DNA of 64,000 nt from an uncultured delta proteobacterium (lineage in GTDB: Bacteria; Myxococcota_A; Polyangia; Polyangiales; Polyangiaceae), in NCBI GenBank assembly GCA_903892415.1, contig CAITIQ010000473.1, forward strand, positions 28,174 through 92,173, read 5' to 3'. The translations under genes and the position numbers were made by a program. The notes beneath the pieces are model-generated. The model was not told the origin of the DNA. It searched no databases and saw nothing but the letters and a program-made list of their open reading frames with translations. Each line of letters opens with the position of its first letter. The stretch's first letter is position 1. Positions 42,886-50,876 of this stretch are shown piece after piece.

Positions 42886-43974
42886 GTGCCGTACCGTCGA
42901 CGTTTGCGTGGCCTCTTGCGGCGAGCTTCGCTGCTGACTTTGCCCTTCGTCTTTGCGTTGCTCGGTCAGGAAGCCGCCATTGGGCAAACCCCCTCGAGTG
43001 CACCTGTTGCCGCGGGCATTCCCCAAAGCCCCGCGCCGGTCGTCAGTGCGGACCCCGCGCTGAAGGAGGTCGTCGTGCGTGTTGGCTCGACCAGCGTTAC
43101 GCGCGGTGAGATTGAGAAACGTCTGCGAGAGGCTCCGCAGGCTGCGCTGGCTTTGCTGGGCTCAACGCCGGAAGAGGTGCGCAAGAACTTCGTTGAGCGC
43201 TTCATCGTGCGTGAACTGCTGCTCGCCGAAGAAGCAAAGGCGAGGGGACTCGAGCAGAACCCTGGCGTGCGAGAGCACACGCTCGGAATCTTGCGTCTTG
43301 CGCTGGTGAACGAAGTGCGTCGCGAGACCAAGTCCGACTCCATTACGAATGAGGACGTAAAGACCTTTTACGCGTCCAATCCCGACAAATTCGTATTGCC
43401 GAAGCGACTGGCGCTCCACCAGATCGTGGTCGAGTCGGAGGCGGCGGCGCGAGAACTCATCGCCGAGCTCGGTGAGGAACCAGACCCGAAGGTCTGGGCC
43501 GAACTTGCGCGCGAGAAGTCGATCGACAAGGACACCAGCATGCGCGCTGGGACCCTCGGTTTGGTGACAGAAGAGGGGAAAACGCAGGACGAGGAACGCA
43601 AGGTGGACCCGGTTTTGTTCAAGGCCGCTGAAAACGCCAAGGACGGTCAGCTCCTGCAAGAGCCAGTGAAGGTCGGACGCAACTTTGCCCTGGTTTGGAA
43701 GCGCCAGACGTTGCCACCGACGAGTCGCTCGATGGCGGCTGAAACGCCGGCCATTCGTGCGGCCATCGCGGATCAGCGGGTGCGCGAGGGCATGACCACG
43801 CTGCTCGAAGGTTTGCGGTCGACGCACGTTTCGGAGAAGTACCCGGAGCTTTGCGGTCTGATTGGCATCGCCCAAGACGGCGACGTGGAGCCCACCAAAC
43901 GGCCAGGCACCTTCGCACGCGCCAAGCGCACGGCCGACGTCCGCGTGCAAGAAGGCCCAGCCGGGCTTCGCTGA
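42886..43974 (+). CDS. Parvulin-type peptidyl-prolyl isomerase (SurA/PrsA-like), secreted
   Basis: 362 residues. GTG start, a basic signal sequence (LLRRASLLTLPFVFALLGQE), a Pro-rich linker, a SurA_N-like helical domain (VGSTSVTRGEIEKRLREAP; ERFIVRELLLAEEAKARG) and a rotamase-like domain (LALHQIVVESEAAARELIAE; AELAREKSIDKDTSMRAGTLG). It should act in the periplasm on outer membrane proteins. The C-terminus carries a basic tail. Its 3' end converges on the zinc-ribbon membrane gene (19-base gap). Confidence 0.8.
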   Translation: MPYRRRLRGLLRRASLLTLPFVFALLGQEAAIGQTPSSAPVAAGIPQSPAPVVSADPALKEVVVRVGSTSVTRGEIEKRLREAPQAALALLGSTPEEVRKNFVERFIVRELLLAEEAKARGLEQNPGVREHTLGILRLALVNEVRRETKSDSITNEDVKTFYASNPDKFVLPKRLALHQIVVESEAAARELIAELGEEPDPKVWAELAREKSIDKDTSMRAGTLGLVTEEGKTQDEERKVDPVLFKAAENAKDGQLLQEPVKVGRNFALVWKRQTLPPTSRSMAAETPAIRAAIADQRVREGMTTLLEGLRSTHVSEKYPELCGLIGIAQDGDVEPTKRPGTFARAKRTADVRVQEGPAGLR

Positions 43975-43993
43975 GCGCTTTCGAATAAGGCGC

Positions 43994-44680
43994 TTACTTC
44001 TTCTTGCGCGGAGTACTCGACTTCGGGACCGCGTTGCCGACCTTGGCCCGGCTCTCGCGCGGAGGTCCCTTCGGTGCTTGCTCGGATGCAGTGGGCACAA
44101 CGGCTCGCTTACCACCAAAGCCTGGAACCGCGACCAACGTGGCGAAGGAGAGCGCGACGTTCGCGTAAAGCCCCAACCCCCACTCGACGATGTGCGGATC
44201 GAGCGGTGTGCCTTTGGGGGGAAAGAAGATGCGGGTCAACCCCGCTATCGCGCTCATCGCCGCGAGGAAGGCGATGGCAACTCGAGCGCCGCGCATCTTC
44301 GCCTTGCTGCGGCGCGAGGCTATTAGCGGCACCATCACGAACCACGCAACCAGCGGCGACCACATGGTGCCCAGGCGCTGCGCAAGCTGCGGCCCTGAAA
44401 GCGTGAGTCGCTCTGGGGCGAGCTCATGTGCCCACGGCAAAAAGAACACCGCCAACCCAGCCACGGCCAGCGCGAACAAAAGTGCGCGACGGTGGCCCGT
44501 GAAGCTGAAGGGCAGCGTCACATCTTCGGGGCCAATCGGCTCTGCTAGCTCATCTCCAACGACGGCTGCGGCAGGAAGGTCTTCGAGTCGGGCCAACGGC
44601 AATCCGCAGGTCGGGCAGGTCCGTCGTTCGCTCGGCTGAAACATCTCCCGACAGAACGGGCAAGCCATCAGGGCGCGCAT
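43994..44680 (-). CDS. Zinc-ribbon membrane protein of unknown function
   Basis: About 228 residues. The N-terminal zinc ribbon (ACPFCREMF and CPTCGLPL) is cytoplasmic; four TM helices follow (about 65-82, 105-120, 135-155, 175-195) and the tail is basic. No catalytic motif. In-frame ATGs at 44668, 44680 and 44692 are all possible starts; 44680 is a compromise. Similar zinc-ribbon plus TM proteins are common in myxobacteria and remain uncharacterised. It diverges from the pterin dehydratase gene. Confidence 0.6.
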   Translation of the reverse strand: MRALMACPFCREMFQPSERRTCPTCGLPLARLEDLPAAAVVGDELAEPIGPEDVTLPFSFTGHRRALLFALAVAGLAVFFLPWAHELAPERLTLSGPQLAQRLGTMWSPLVAWFVMVPLIASRRSKAKMRGARVAIAFLAAMSAIAGLTRIFFPPKGTPLDPHIVEWGLGLYANVALSFATLVAVPGFGGKRAVVPTASEQAPKGPPRESRAKVGNAVPKSSTPRKKK

Positions 44681-44773
44681 CCCAGCAAGCATGGCACAGC
44701 GCTGCCCCAATTCGCTCACCTTCTGCTCGCTCGCGAGATTGCGTGCTGTGATGACCCGGATTAGCGTCACAGC

Positions 44774-45091
44774 ATGACTCGAACCCGGCTAGAGGAAGAC
44801 GCGATTCGCTCCTTTCTGGACGCTCATCCGGCTTGGCGCGTCGAGGGCGGCTCGCTCGAGCGGGAATACACTTTTGGCACTTACTCCGAGGGCATCGCCT
44901 TCGCAGTACAGATCGGCATGCTGGCCGAGAAGCGGGACCATCACCCGGACCTGGTGATCGGCTACCGGGTCGTTACGGTGCGGTGGGTCACGCATGATGC
45001 CGGTGGGCTAACGGATCTCGATCGGCTCTTGGCGCACCTCTGTGACGAGATCGCCGCCCTCTACGTGAGGTCGACGAAGGCGGGCTCGTGA
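44774..45091 (+). CDS. Pterin-4a-carbinolamine dehydratase (PhhB/PCD family)
   Basis: 105 residues, standard length. The active-site signature EKRDHHPDLVIGY with conserved histidines and RVVTVRWVTHDAGG is clear. The enzyme recycles 4a-hydroxytetrahydrobiopterin formed by aromatic amino acid hydroxylases. No hydroxylase gene is nearby. Its stop overlaps the GTG of rnc by four bases, so it leads a four-gene coupled unit that includes rnc, the Tat-signal protein and trmL. Confidence 0.9.
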   Translation: MTRTRLEEDAIRSFLDAHPAWRVEGGSLEREYTFGTYSEGIAFAVQIGMLAEKRDHHPDLVIGYRVVTVRWVTHDAGGLTDLDRLLAHLCDEIAALYVRSTKAGS

Positions 45092-45804
45092 AGCTGACGG
45101 AGGGGCTCTTGGGGTTGCTCGGCGATCCAGCGGACTTGCCGCATCTCGAGGAGGCGCTCACGCATCCTAGCTACTCGAACGAGCTGCGCGGTACGCCTGT
45201 TCAACCCGCCTCCCAAGGTGCTCCTCGGCGCAACTATCAGCGGCTCGAGTTCTTGGGGGATTCGGTCCTTCAGCTTTGCGTCTCCGAGCGCTTGGTGAGC
45301 GACTTCGAGGATGCGCGCGAGGGGCAGTTGAGCTTCATGCGCGCGAACATCGTCAGCACCGACGCGCTCGCGGCGTTCGCGGCCAGCATCGACATTGGCC
45401 CTTGCCTCTTGATGGGCCGTGGGGCGGACGCCTCGAACGAGCGCGCCCAAACCTCGGTCTTGGCCGACGCGATCGAGGCGGTGCTCGGCGCTGTTTACCT
45501 CGATCGTGGACTAGAAGCTGCGCGCTTGATCGTCGGCCGGATCCTTGAGTCCGGCTTCGCCGACCGCCCCAAGGTGACCAGCCGAGATTCGAAGAGTGAG
45601 CTGCAGGAGAAGGTCCAGGCGCTCGCAGGGGAGCCACCGCGCTACAAGGTGCTCGGGATGCACGGGCCCGATCACGCAAAGGAGTTCGAAGTGGAGGTCG
45701 TCGCGCTCGGGCGCAGTCTTGGCCGTGGGCGTGGTCGGTCGAAGAAGGTCGCTGAGCATGCTGCGGCACGCGCGGCGCTCTACACCCTCGCTGAGACGCC
45801 ATGA
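45088..45804 (+). CDS. rnc: Ribonuclease III
   Basis: 238 residues: the RNase III domain with HPSYSNE, the signature YQRLEFLGDSVLQL (Glu and Asp ligands), ADAIEAVLGAVYLDRG (the second Asp/Glu pair), then a dsRNA-binding domain (DSKSELQEKVQALAGEPPRYKV; GRGRSKKVAEHAAARAAL). It processes rRNA precursors and structured RNAs. A 17-residue Gly/Asn-rich stretch after HPSYSNELRG is a small insertion. GTG start coupled to the upstream gene. Confidence 0.95.
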   Translation: MKLTEGLLGLLGDPADLPHLEEALTHPSYSNELRGTPVQPASQGAPRRNYQRLEFLGDSVLQLCVSERLVSDFEDAREGQLSFMRANIVSTDALAAFAASIDIGPCLLMGRGADASNERAQTSVLADAIEAVLGAVYLDRGLEAARLIVGRILESGFADRPKVTSRDSKSELQEKVQALAGEPPRYKVLGMHGPDHAKEFEVEVVALGRSLGRGRGRSKKVAEHAAARAALYTLAETP

Positions 45805-46226
45805 GCGCGTCGCAGATCGATCGGCGAACGTGGCTGTCCATAGCGCTGGGCTTGGGCCTCTTCGCGGTCGCGCCCAGCGCCTTCGCGGGGACCTACTTGG
45901 ACACCGCCACGCTGTTCGTCGGTAGCAATCGCAAGGACGCACAAATGTTACGCAAGAAGCCCAGCGACCGGGATCTTGCGGTAGCCATCCATGCCGTGGC
46001 GAAGGCTCGGGCATCCGCCGCCGCCGAGATGAACGTTCCCGAGAAGGTCGCGAAAGCTCATCCGCACTTTCTGCTCACCCTCGCCAAGGTCGAGCGGGCT
46101 GCGTTCTCGGCCTCGGAAGGTAACGTGAAGTCGCTGTTCGAGCTGCTCGACTCGGCCAAGACCGAAGACACGCTGTTCATCGCGGCACTCAAGGAACTCG
46201 GGTATTCGCTGGGAGAAGGCGTATGA
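45801..46226 (+). CDS. Small secreted protein with Tat-like signal
   Basis: 141 residues. The N-terminus has a twin-arginine pair followed by a hydrophobic stretch (DRRTWLSIALGLGLFAVAP) and a likely cleavage after AFA, matching a Tat signal. The mature part is about 110 helical residues with no cysteine and no known domain. It overlaps rnc and trmL (ATGA at both ends), so it is expressed with two RNA enzymes although it should be exported. Confidence 0.6.
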   Translation: MSASQIDRRTWLSIALGLGLFAVAPSAFAGTYLDTATLFVGSNRKDAQMLRKKPSDRDLAVAIHAVAKARASAAAEMNVPEKVAKAHPHFLLTLAKVERAAFSASEGNVKSLFELLDSAKTEDTLFIAALKELGYSLGEGV

Positions 46227-46741
46227 AGCGGCTGCGCTTCGAGTCACCTTCAACACCCTTTCACTTGGTGCTGGTCGAGCCGGAGATCCCGCAGAATACC
46301 GGCAACATCGCCCGACTCTCCGCTGCCACGAAGAGCCCATTGCACCTCGTGGGCAAGCTCGGATTTCGCATCGATGAGCAGGCCGTGCGACGTGCCGGCC
46401 TCGACTATTGGCATCTCGTCCAGTTGACTCATCACGCTGACTTTTCCGAGTTTCGTTCGGCCGTCGCAGCGCCGCGCTTGATCTGCTTCTCCGCCAAGGC
46501 CGAGCAGAGCTTTGTGGATTGCCAATTCCAGCCCGGGGACGCGCTTGTTTTCGGCAAGGAGAGCGTGGGTCTTGCTGAAGAGCTCGTGCAAGGGATGCAA
46601 CCGCACGTTTACGGGATTCCCACGGCGATCGACTCGGTACGTTCGCTCAACGTGGCGAACGCGGTGTCGATCGTCCTTTACGAGGCGCTGCGGCAAGTTG
46701 GCTGTTTAGGCAACGCACGAGCGGTCGAGGCCGCCCGTTAG
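46223..46741 (+). CDS. trmL: tRNA (cytidine/uridine-2'-O)-methyltransferase TrmL-like (SPOUT)
   Basis: 172 residues. SPOUT-class knot motifs: VLVEPEIPQNTGNIARLSAA at the start, ALVFGKESVGLAEEL, and IPTAIDSVRSLNVANAVSIVLYEA. This matches TrmL (YibK), which methylates the wobble ribose of tRNA-Leu isoacceptors. Compact size fits. Translation is coupled to the preceding Tat-signal gene. Confidence 0.9.
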   Translation: MKRLRFESPSTPFHLVLVEPEIPQNTGNIARLSAATKSPLHLVGKLGFRIDEQAVRRAGLDYWHLVQLTHHADFSEFRSAVAAPRLICFSAKAEQSFVDCQFQPGDALVFGKESVGLAEELVQGMQPHVYGIPTAIDSVRSLNVANAVSIVLYEALRQVGCLGNARAVEAAR

Positions 46742-46790
46742 CGTTTGCGCGGCACTGTACTCCCGCGCGCGTCTTGGCTATCGCTGCGTG

Positions 46791-47783
46791 ATGGCAACGG
46801 TCTTCAGCGGAATTCAGCCCACCGGAGAGGTTCACCTCGGCAACTACATGGGCGCTTTGCGCCAGTGGGTGAAGCTGGCGAATGAGGGTCATGATTGCAC
46901 CTTCTCGGTGGTGGATTGTCATGCCTTCACCTTGCCCTACGCCGCGGCAGACCTGCCCAAGCGCGTCTTCGAGACCGCTGTCGCGGTGCTTTCGACTGGT
47001 CTCGACGAGTCGAAGGTCAACATCTTCGTGCAGTCGGATGTACCGGAGCACACAGAGCTCGCTTGGTACTTGAGCTGTGTTGCGCCCATGGGCGAGCTCG
47101 GGCGTATGACGCAGTTCAAAGAGAAGGGTGAGAACAAAGATAGTGTTGGGACGGGTCTCTTCACCTATCCCGTGCTGATGGCGGCGGACATCTTGCTGTA
47201 CCGAGCAACGCTGGTGCCGGTTGGGCATGATCAGCTTCAGCACCTCGAGTTCGCGCGGGACGTGGCTCGCCACTTCAACCACCGCTTCAAGCGTGAAGTC
47301 TTCCCCGAGCCGAAGCCCTATCCGCTCACGCTGCGTATTCGCGGCACCGACGGCAACGAGAAGATGTCGAAGAGCCGGGGAAACACCATCGCTATGCTCG
47401 ATAGTCAGGCCACGATCTGGAAGAAGCTCAAGGGCGCCTTCACTGATCCGGAACGCACCACCTTGGAGAAGCCGGGGCGTCCTTCGGTTTGCAACATCTT
47501 CACCATGCACGGCGTAGTCACCCCCGCGGCGACCGTCACCGAGATCGAGGCCAACTGCCAGAATGCGACCATCGGTTGTGGTGCGTGCAAGAAGGTGCTG
47601 GCCGAGTCACTCGAGACCGAACTTACGCCGATCCGCTCGCGCGCCGCTGCCCTGAACGCGGAACCTGAGCGCGTGACCGAGCTGCTCAAGGTGGGCGCTG
47701 AACGGTGTCGTGCTCGGGCGAAGGAGACGATGGCCATCGTCAAGGATGCCGCCGGCGTGCGAGGCGCGCTAAGCCGTCCATGA
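46791..47783 (+). CDS. trpS: Tryptophanyl-tRNA synthetase with probable 4Fe-4S motif
   Basis: 330 residues, class I synthetase. HIGH-equivalent GIQPTGEVHLGNYMGAL, the Trp-binding loop (DQLQHLEFARD), and KMSKS in NEKMSKSRGN. The C-terminal part has four cysteines with spacing Cys234-x21-Cys256-x6-Cys263-x2-Cys266, resembling the 4Fe-4S cluster site described in the Thermotoga maritima enzyme (x22 in the first gap). Most TrpRS lack it. ATG 46791 preferred to the GTG one codon upstream. Its stop overlaps the next lipoprotein gene. Confidence 0.95.
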   Translation: MATVFSGIQPTGEVHLGNYMGALRQWVKLANEGHDCTFSVVDCHAFTLPYAAADLPKRVFETAVAVLSTGLDESKVNIFVQSDVPEHTELAWYLSCVAPMGELGRMTQFKEKGENKDSVGTGLFTYPVLMAADILLYRATLVPVGHDQLQHLEFARDVARHFNHRFKREVFPEPKPYPLTLRIRGTDGNEKMSKSRGNTIAMLDSQATIWKKLKGAFTDPERTTLEKPGRPSVCNIFTMHGVVTPAATVTEIEANCQNATIGCGACKKVLAESLETELTPIRSRAAALNAEPERVTELLKVGAERCRARAKETMAIVKDAAGVRGALSRP

Positions 47784-48283
47784 AGCTAGGTCGTGTGGCG
47801 CAGCTGCAGCGATCGGTGGGCGGCCTGCTGGTCGCCATCGCGCTTGCGCAGTTCGTTACGGCCTGTCGTGAGCCCAAACCGAACGAGACGCCCGAGGGGG
47901 CAGTCCGCGCGCTGGTCGAGCATTTGCGTCAGCTGGACGGCTCCAACGACCAAGCCGAGAAGGCGCTCGACCTTCTCTCGGCGGAGACCAAGGCAAACCT
48001 GCAGTTGCGCGCAGATCGCTATTCGGCCGCGAGTGGTAAGCACATCCCCGCCTTTCGAATGCTCGCGCCGGCGAGCTTTCGCGAGGCGTTCGAGGCCGAG
48101 AAGATCGAGGCCGAGATCCGCGGGAACCAGGCAATGGTTCACGTTCACGGCCTGCTCGAGCAAGACGATGCGTTGATTCAGTGCGTCTACGAGGAGGGTG
48201 GTTGGCGCGTCCACATCCCGCTGCCAGCGCTTCCCCCGGTGGTAGTCCGCACTCGGGACGAGAAGCGACCAACCCGCAAGTAG
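47780..48283 (+). CDS. Small lipoprotein of unknown function
   Basis: 167 residues. A lipoprotein signal (GGLLVAIALAQFVTAC) is followed by ETPEGAVRALVEHLRQLDG, a segment reminiscent of DUF4878-type NTF2-like proteins, and a C-terminal beta part (YEEGGWRVHIPLPALP). The fold may be NTF2-like but no catalytic residues are seen. Its ATG overlaps the trpS stop (ATGA), and it converges on the antiporter operon 11 bases later. Confidence 0.68.
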   Translation: MKLGRVAQLQRSVGGLLVAIALAQFVTACREPKPNETPEGAVRALVEHLRQLDGSNDQAEKALDLLSAETKANLQLRADRYSAASGKHIPAFRMLAPASFREAFEAEKIEAEIRGNQAMVHVHGLLEQDDALIQCVYEEGGWRVHIPLPALPPVVVRTRDEKRPTRK

Positions 48284-48294
48284 CGCACGATCAA

Positions 48295-49626
48295 CTATAG
48301 GCGCGTTGGCTTGGTCACTTCGCCTGCGCGAACCAGAGCCGTCTTGAGCAGCACCGGCCCAACGAACTCGTGGATCGCTACGGCGGCGAGTGAAAGCGCT
48401 CGAAAGGGGCCGCTGATCGACGGGAAGGCGCGCGCCACGACTTCGGTCAGGCCGATGGTCAGACCTGCTTGCGAGATCAGCGGCGCGAAGGCCCAGGTAC
48501 GAACGGTGGGCTCATCGTTCGCGATTGCGCTCGAGGCGCGCGCACTGAAGTAGGTTGCGAGGGCGCGTACGAGGCACAGGCCAACCGCCACGAGGCCCAT
48601 TTCTCCGAGCAGCGTCAGATCGACCTTGGCCCCTGCGACGGCGAAGAAAACGGCAAACACGAGAATGCCCGTTTGGTGGATGGCCTCGAGCAGCTTGGGG
48701 CCTTGTTCGCTGAAGTTAGCGACCACAAAGCCCGCGACCAGAAAGCAAAGCAGCGAGTCGAAGTGCACATAGCGAATCAACTCCGAGAGGCCGACGCTCA
48801 CAGCGAATAAGAGAATCAGGTGGCTTCGCTCGGTCAGGCGAAAGTAGATCGCCAATACGATTCCCACACATCCGCCGAGCGTCACGCTGCCGAGCATGTC
48901 GAATCCGAGCTCACGGATCTCCTGGAGGGAGAGCGCCATCGAGGGATCGAACAATGGCTGGACCAGCGCGATCGCCACCGCCATCATCACGATCACTACC
49001 AGGTCGGAGAACATAACGAACGCGAGCGAGAAGGAGGCAAGCGGCCCCTTCGGCCTCAACTCGGAGAAAACGCCCAACAAGACCGCCGGACTTCGCGAGG
49101 CCGCGAGCGTGCCCCAAAGCACGGCAATCCCGAGCACGGTGGCCCTCGGCAATCCAGCAAACGCGGTCCACGGTGAGATGAGAAAGAGCGCGGTGCCTGC
49201 CGCAAGCGGCACCACCAGATGTTGCAAGAGCGTGGCCCAAGTCAGACTGCGACGGTTCTTGCGAAGTCCGTCGATACGCAGCTCGGCGCCACCAGCGAGC
49301 GCGATCAGCGCCAGCGCGATGGTGTTGACTGGAGCAAGTCCGACCACCACCGAAGGCGCGATCAACCCCAGGACGTGCGGTCCGGAGAGCAGTCCGCACA
49401 GCAGATAGCCCGTGATGTGCGGCAATCCGAGCGGCTCGAGCAGTTCGGAGAGCAGTGTGCCGGCGAGCATCAAAAAACCAAGCGCCGCGATCGTCTCGAC
49501 GGTGGCGTTCTTCGCAGGCGCAATGCGTACAGCGATGATCAATACCAGAGCGATCACCACGAGCGCCGCCGCTTGAATCGGGCGTCTGCGCAAGCTGCTC
49601 GCTGCTGTTGATTGCGGCGGGCTCAC
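48295..49626 (-). CDS. CPA2-family monovalent cation:proton antiporter-like protein (first copy)
   Basis: 443 residues, about 12-13 TM helices. It has the CPA2 (KefB/GerN-type) landmarks GYLLCGLLSGPHVLG, the Asp-free TM5-like RSPAVLLGVFSELRPKGPLASF, and CFLVAGFVVANF. There is no C-terminal RCK/TrkA-N domain. Ion identity is uncertain: K+/H+ or Na+/H+ exchange is usual. GTG start overlaps the stop of the second copy by four bases, the third gene of an operon with mscS. Confidence 0.82.
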   Translation of the reverse strand: MSPPQSTAASSLRRRPIQAAALVVIALVLIIAVRIAPAKNATVETIAALGFLMLAGTLLSELLEPLGLPHITGYLLCGLLSGPHVLGLIAPSVVVGLAPVNTIALALIALAGGAELRIDGLRKNRRSLTWATLLQHLVVPLAAGTALFLISPWTAFAGLPRATVLGIAVLWGTLAASRSPAVLLGVFSELRPKGPLASFSLAFVMFSDLVVIVMMAVAIALVQPLFDPSMALSLQEIRELGFDMLGSVTLGGCVGIVLAIYFRLTERSHLILLFAVSVGLSELIRYVHFDSLLCFLVAGFVVANFSEQGPKLLEAIHQTGILVFAVFFAVAGAKVDLTLLGEMGLVAVGLCLVRALATYFSARASSAIANDEPTVRTWAFAPLISQAGLTIGLTEVVARAFPSISGPFRALSLAAVAIHEFVGPVLLKTALVRAGEVTKPTRL

Positions 49627-50876
49627 TGCACCGCACCTTTGTTACGCACGAGGCCGCTGCTCTTTGCCGGCTCGTTGAGCTCCCCGGCTTGTTTTAGCGC
49701 GAAGCGAAGGGCAGGCGTTCCGAGCAGCTCCCCAGTGACGGTATTCGCCACGGCGATGAACAAAACCAATTCCCCGATCGGGCCCTTGATCGCAGCGGCA
49801 CATGCGAGACCAGCCGTGATCGAGAGAATGCCCGCCGGCAAAAGCGCGCCCCCAGCTGCCACAGCGTTCGTCTTTTGGGCGGATGAGTGGCGATGCCAAC
49901 GCACCAGCAGTCGCCCCGAAAGTCCTTTGGCCAGCAAACGCGCAAAAACCGCGGCGACTGCGACGGCCCACAGCTCCAACGACGGAGGGAGACTTACGTA
50001 CGCTCCCGCCAGCACCAGGGCGGGCAACATCGTTGGTCGTTCGGTTGGCTCCAGCATCTGGCCGATCTCGATGCGCTGCGCTGAGGCCAACGAGGCCACT
50101 ACGCCCATCACGAACGCTACCCAAACAGCCGACAGCCCAAGCTTCAAACTGACGCCGACACCCAGCAAGGTTGCACCGATGAGGATGCCCCAGCGTTGGC
50201 CCTTTCTGGGCTCGATGTTGAAGAGCGCGGAGATGGTCACGCCCAAGGCCGCGCCTAACAAGAGCGATACCCCAAGACTCAGCACGGGCGACCACGGCAC
50301 CCCGGCCATTGGTGTCGCCGTTGCTGAGAAGGCGGCAATCAGGGCAAGCAACACCAGCGCGATCGCATCGTCTGCTTCAGCCATTTCTCCAATGAACGAG
50401 GTCAGCGGACCCGTTGCTCCATAGCGCTGAACCACCCAGCGAACGGCATGTCGCGTGGTCTCCGCACTCACGGCGCCGATACCCAGCGCAAAGAGCACGA
50501 GTTGCGCTTGGCTGAGGTCCTCCACGCGCCTCGCGACCAGGCTCGCCGCGAGCGCGGCAAAGCCTGCGGAGAGTGCGGCTAGCCCGAGCCCTCGCGCCAT
50601 CGTGCGCGTCGGTACGCCAACGCCGCCTGCTGCGAAGCCGTAGTGTCCCCCGGAAACAACCGCGAGCCAACTCAAGGCGACCGCGTTGAACGGCTCGAAA
50701 GCGGCTCGCGTCTCCGAGCTGATTAGGCCCAGGAACTTAGGGCCCAGCAGTATTCCCAAGAGTAAAAACTCGGTGCCAGAAGGTAGCCCTGAGCCGCGTA
50801 GTGTTCTGCCGCTGACGAGCATCGTGCCCAGGTAGGCCAAAGCCATCAGGCCGGTCAGCAGCAAGATCGGGTTCAT
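49623..50876 (-). CDS. CPA2-like antiporter-related protein (second copy)
   Basis: 417 residues, about 12 TM helices, related to but clearly different from its neighbour. Family features include LLGILLGPKFLGLI, a central stretch with EMAEADDAIALVLLALIAAF holding an E-A-D-D cluster where CPA proteins have their functional Asp pair, and LLVRWHRHSS near a cytoplasmic loop. No RCK domain. It starts with ATG overlapping the mscS stop and ends overlapping the next antiporter, so the three form one coupled operon. The pair may be two subunits of one complex. Confidence 0.75.
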   Translation of the reverse strand: MNPILLLTGLMALAYLGTMLVSGRTLRGSGLPSGTEFLLLGILLGPKFLGLISSETRAAFEPFNAVALSWLAVVSGGHYGFAAGGVGVPTRTMARGLGLAALSAGFAALAASLVARRVEDLSQAQLVLFALGIGAVSAETTRHAVRWVVQRYGATGPLTSFIGEMAEADDAIALVLLALIAAFSATATPMAGVPWSPVLSLGVSLLLGAALGVTISALFNIEPRKGQRWGILIGATLLGVGVSLKLGLSAVWVAFVMGVVASLASAQRIEIGQMLEPTERPTMLPALVLAGAYVSLPPSLELWAVAVAAVFARLLAKGLSGRLLVRWHRHSSAQKTNAVAAGGALLPAGILSITAGLACAAAIKGPIGELVLFIAVANTVTGELLGTPALRFALKQAGELNEPAKSSGLVRNKGAVQ

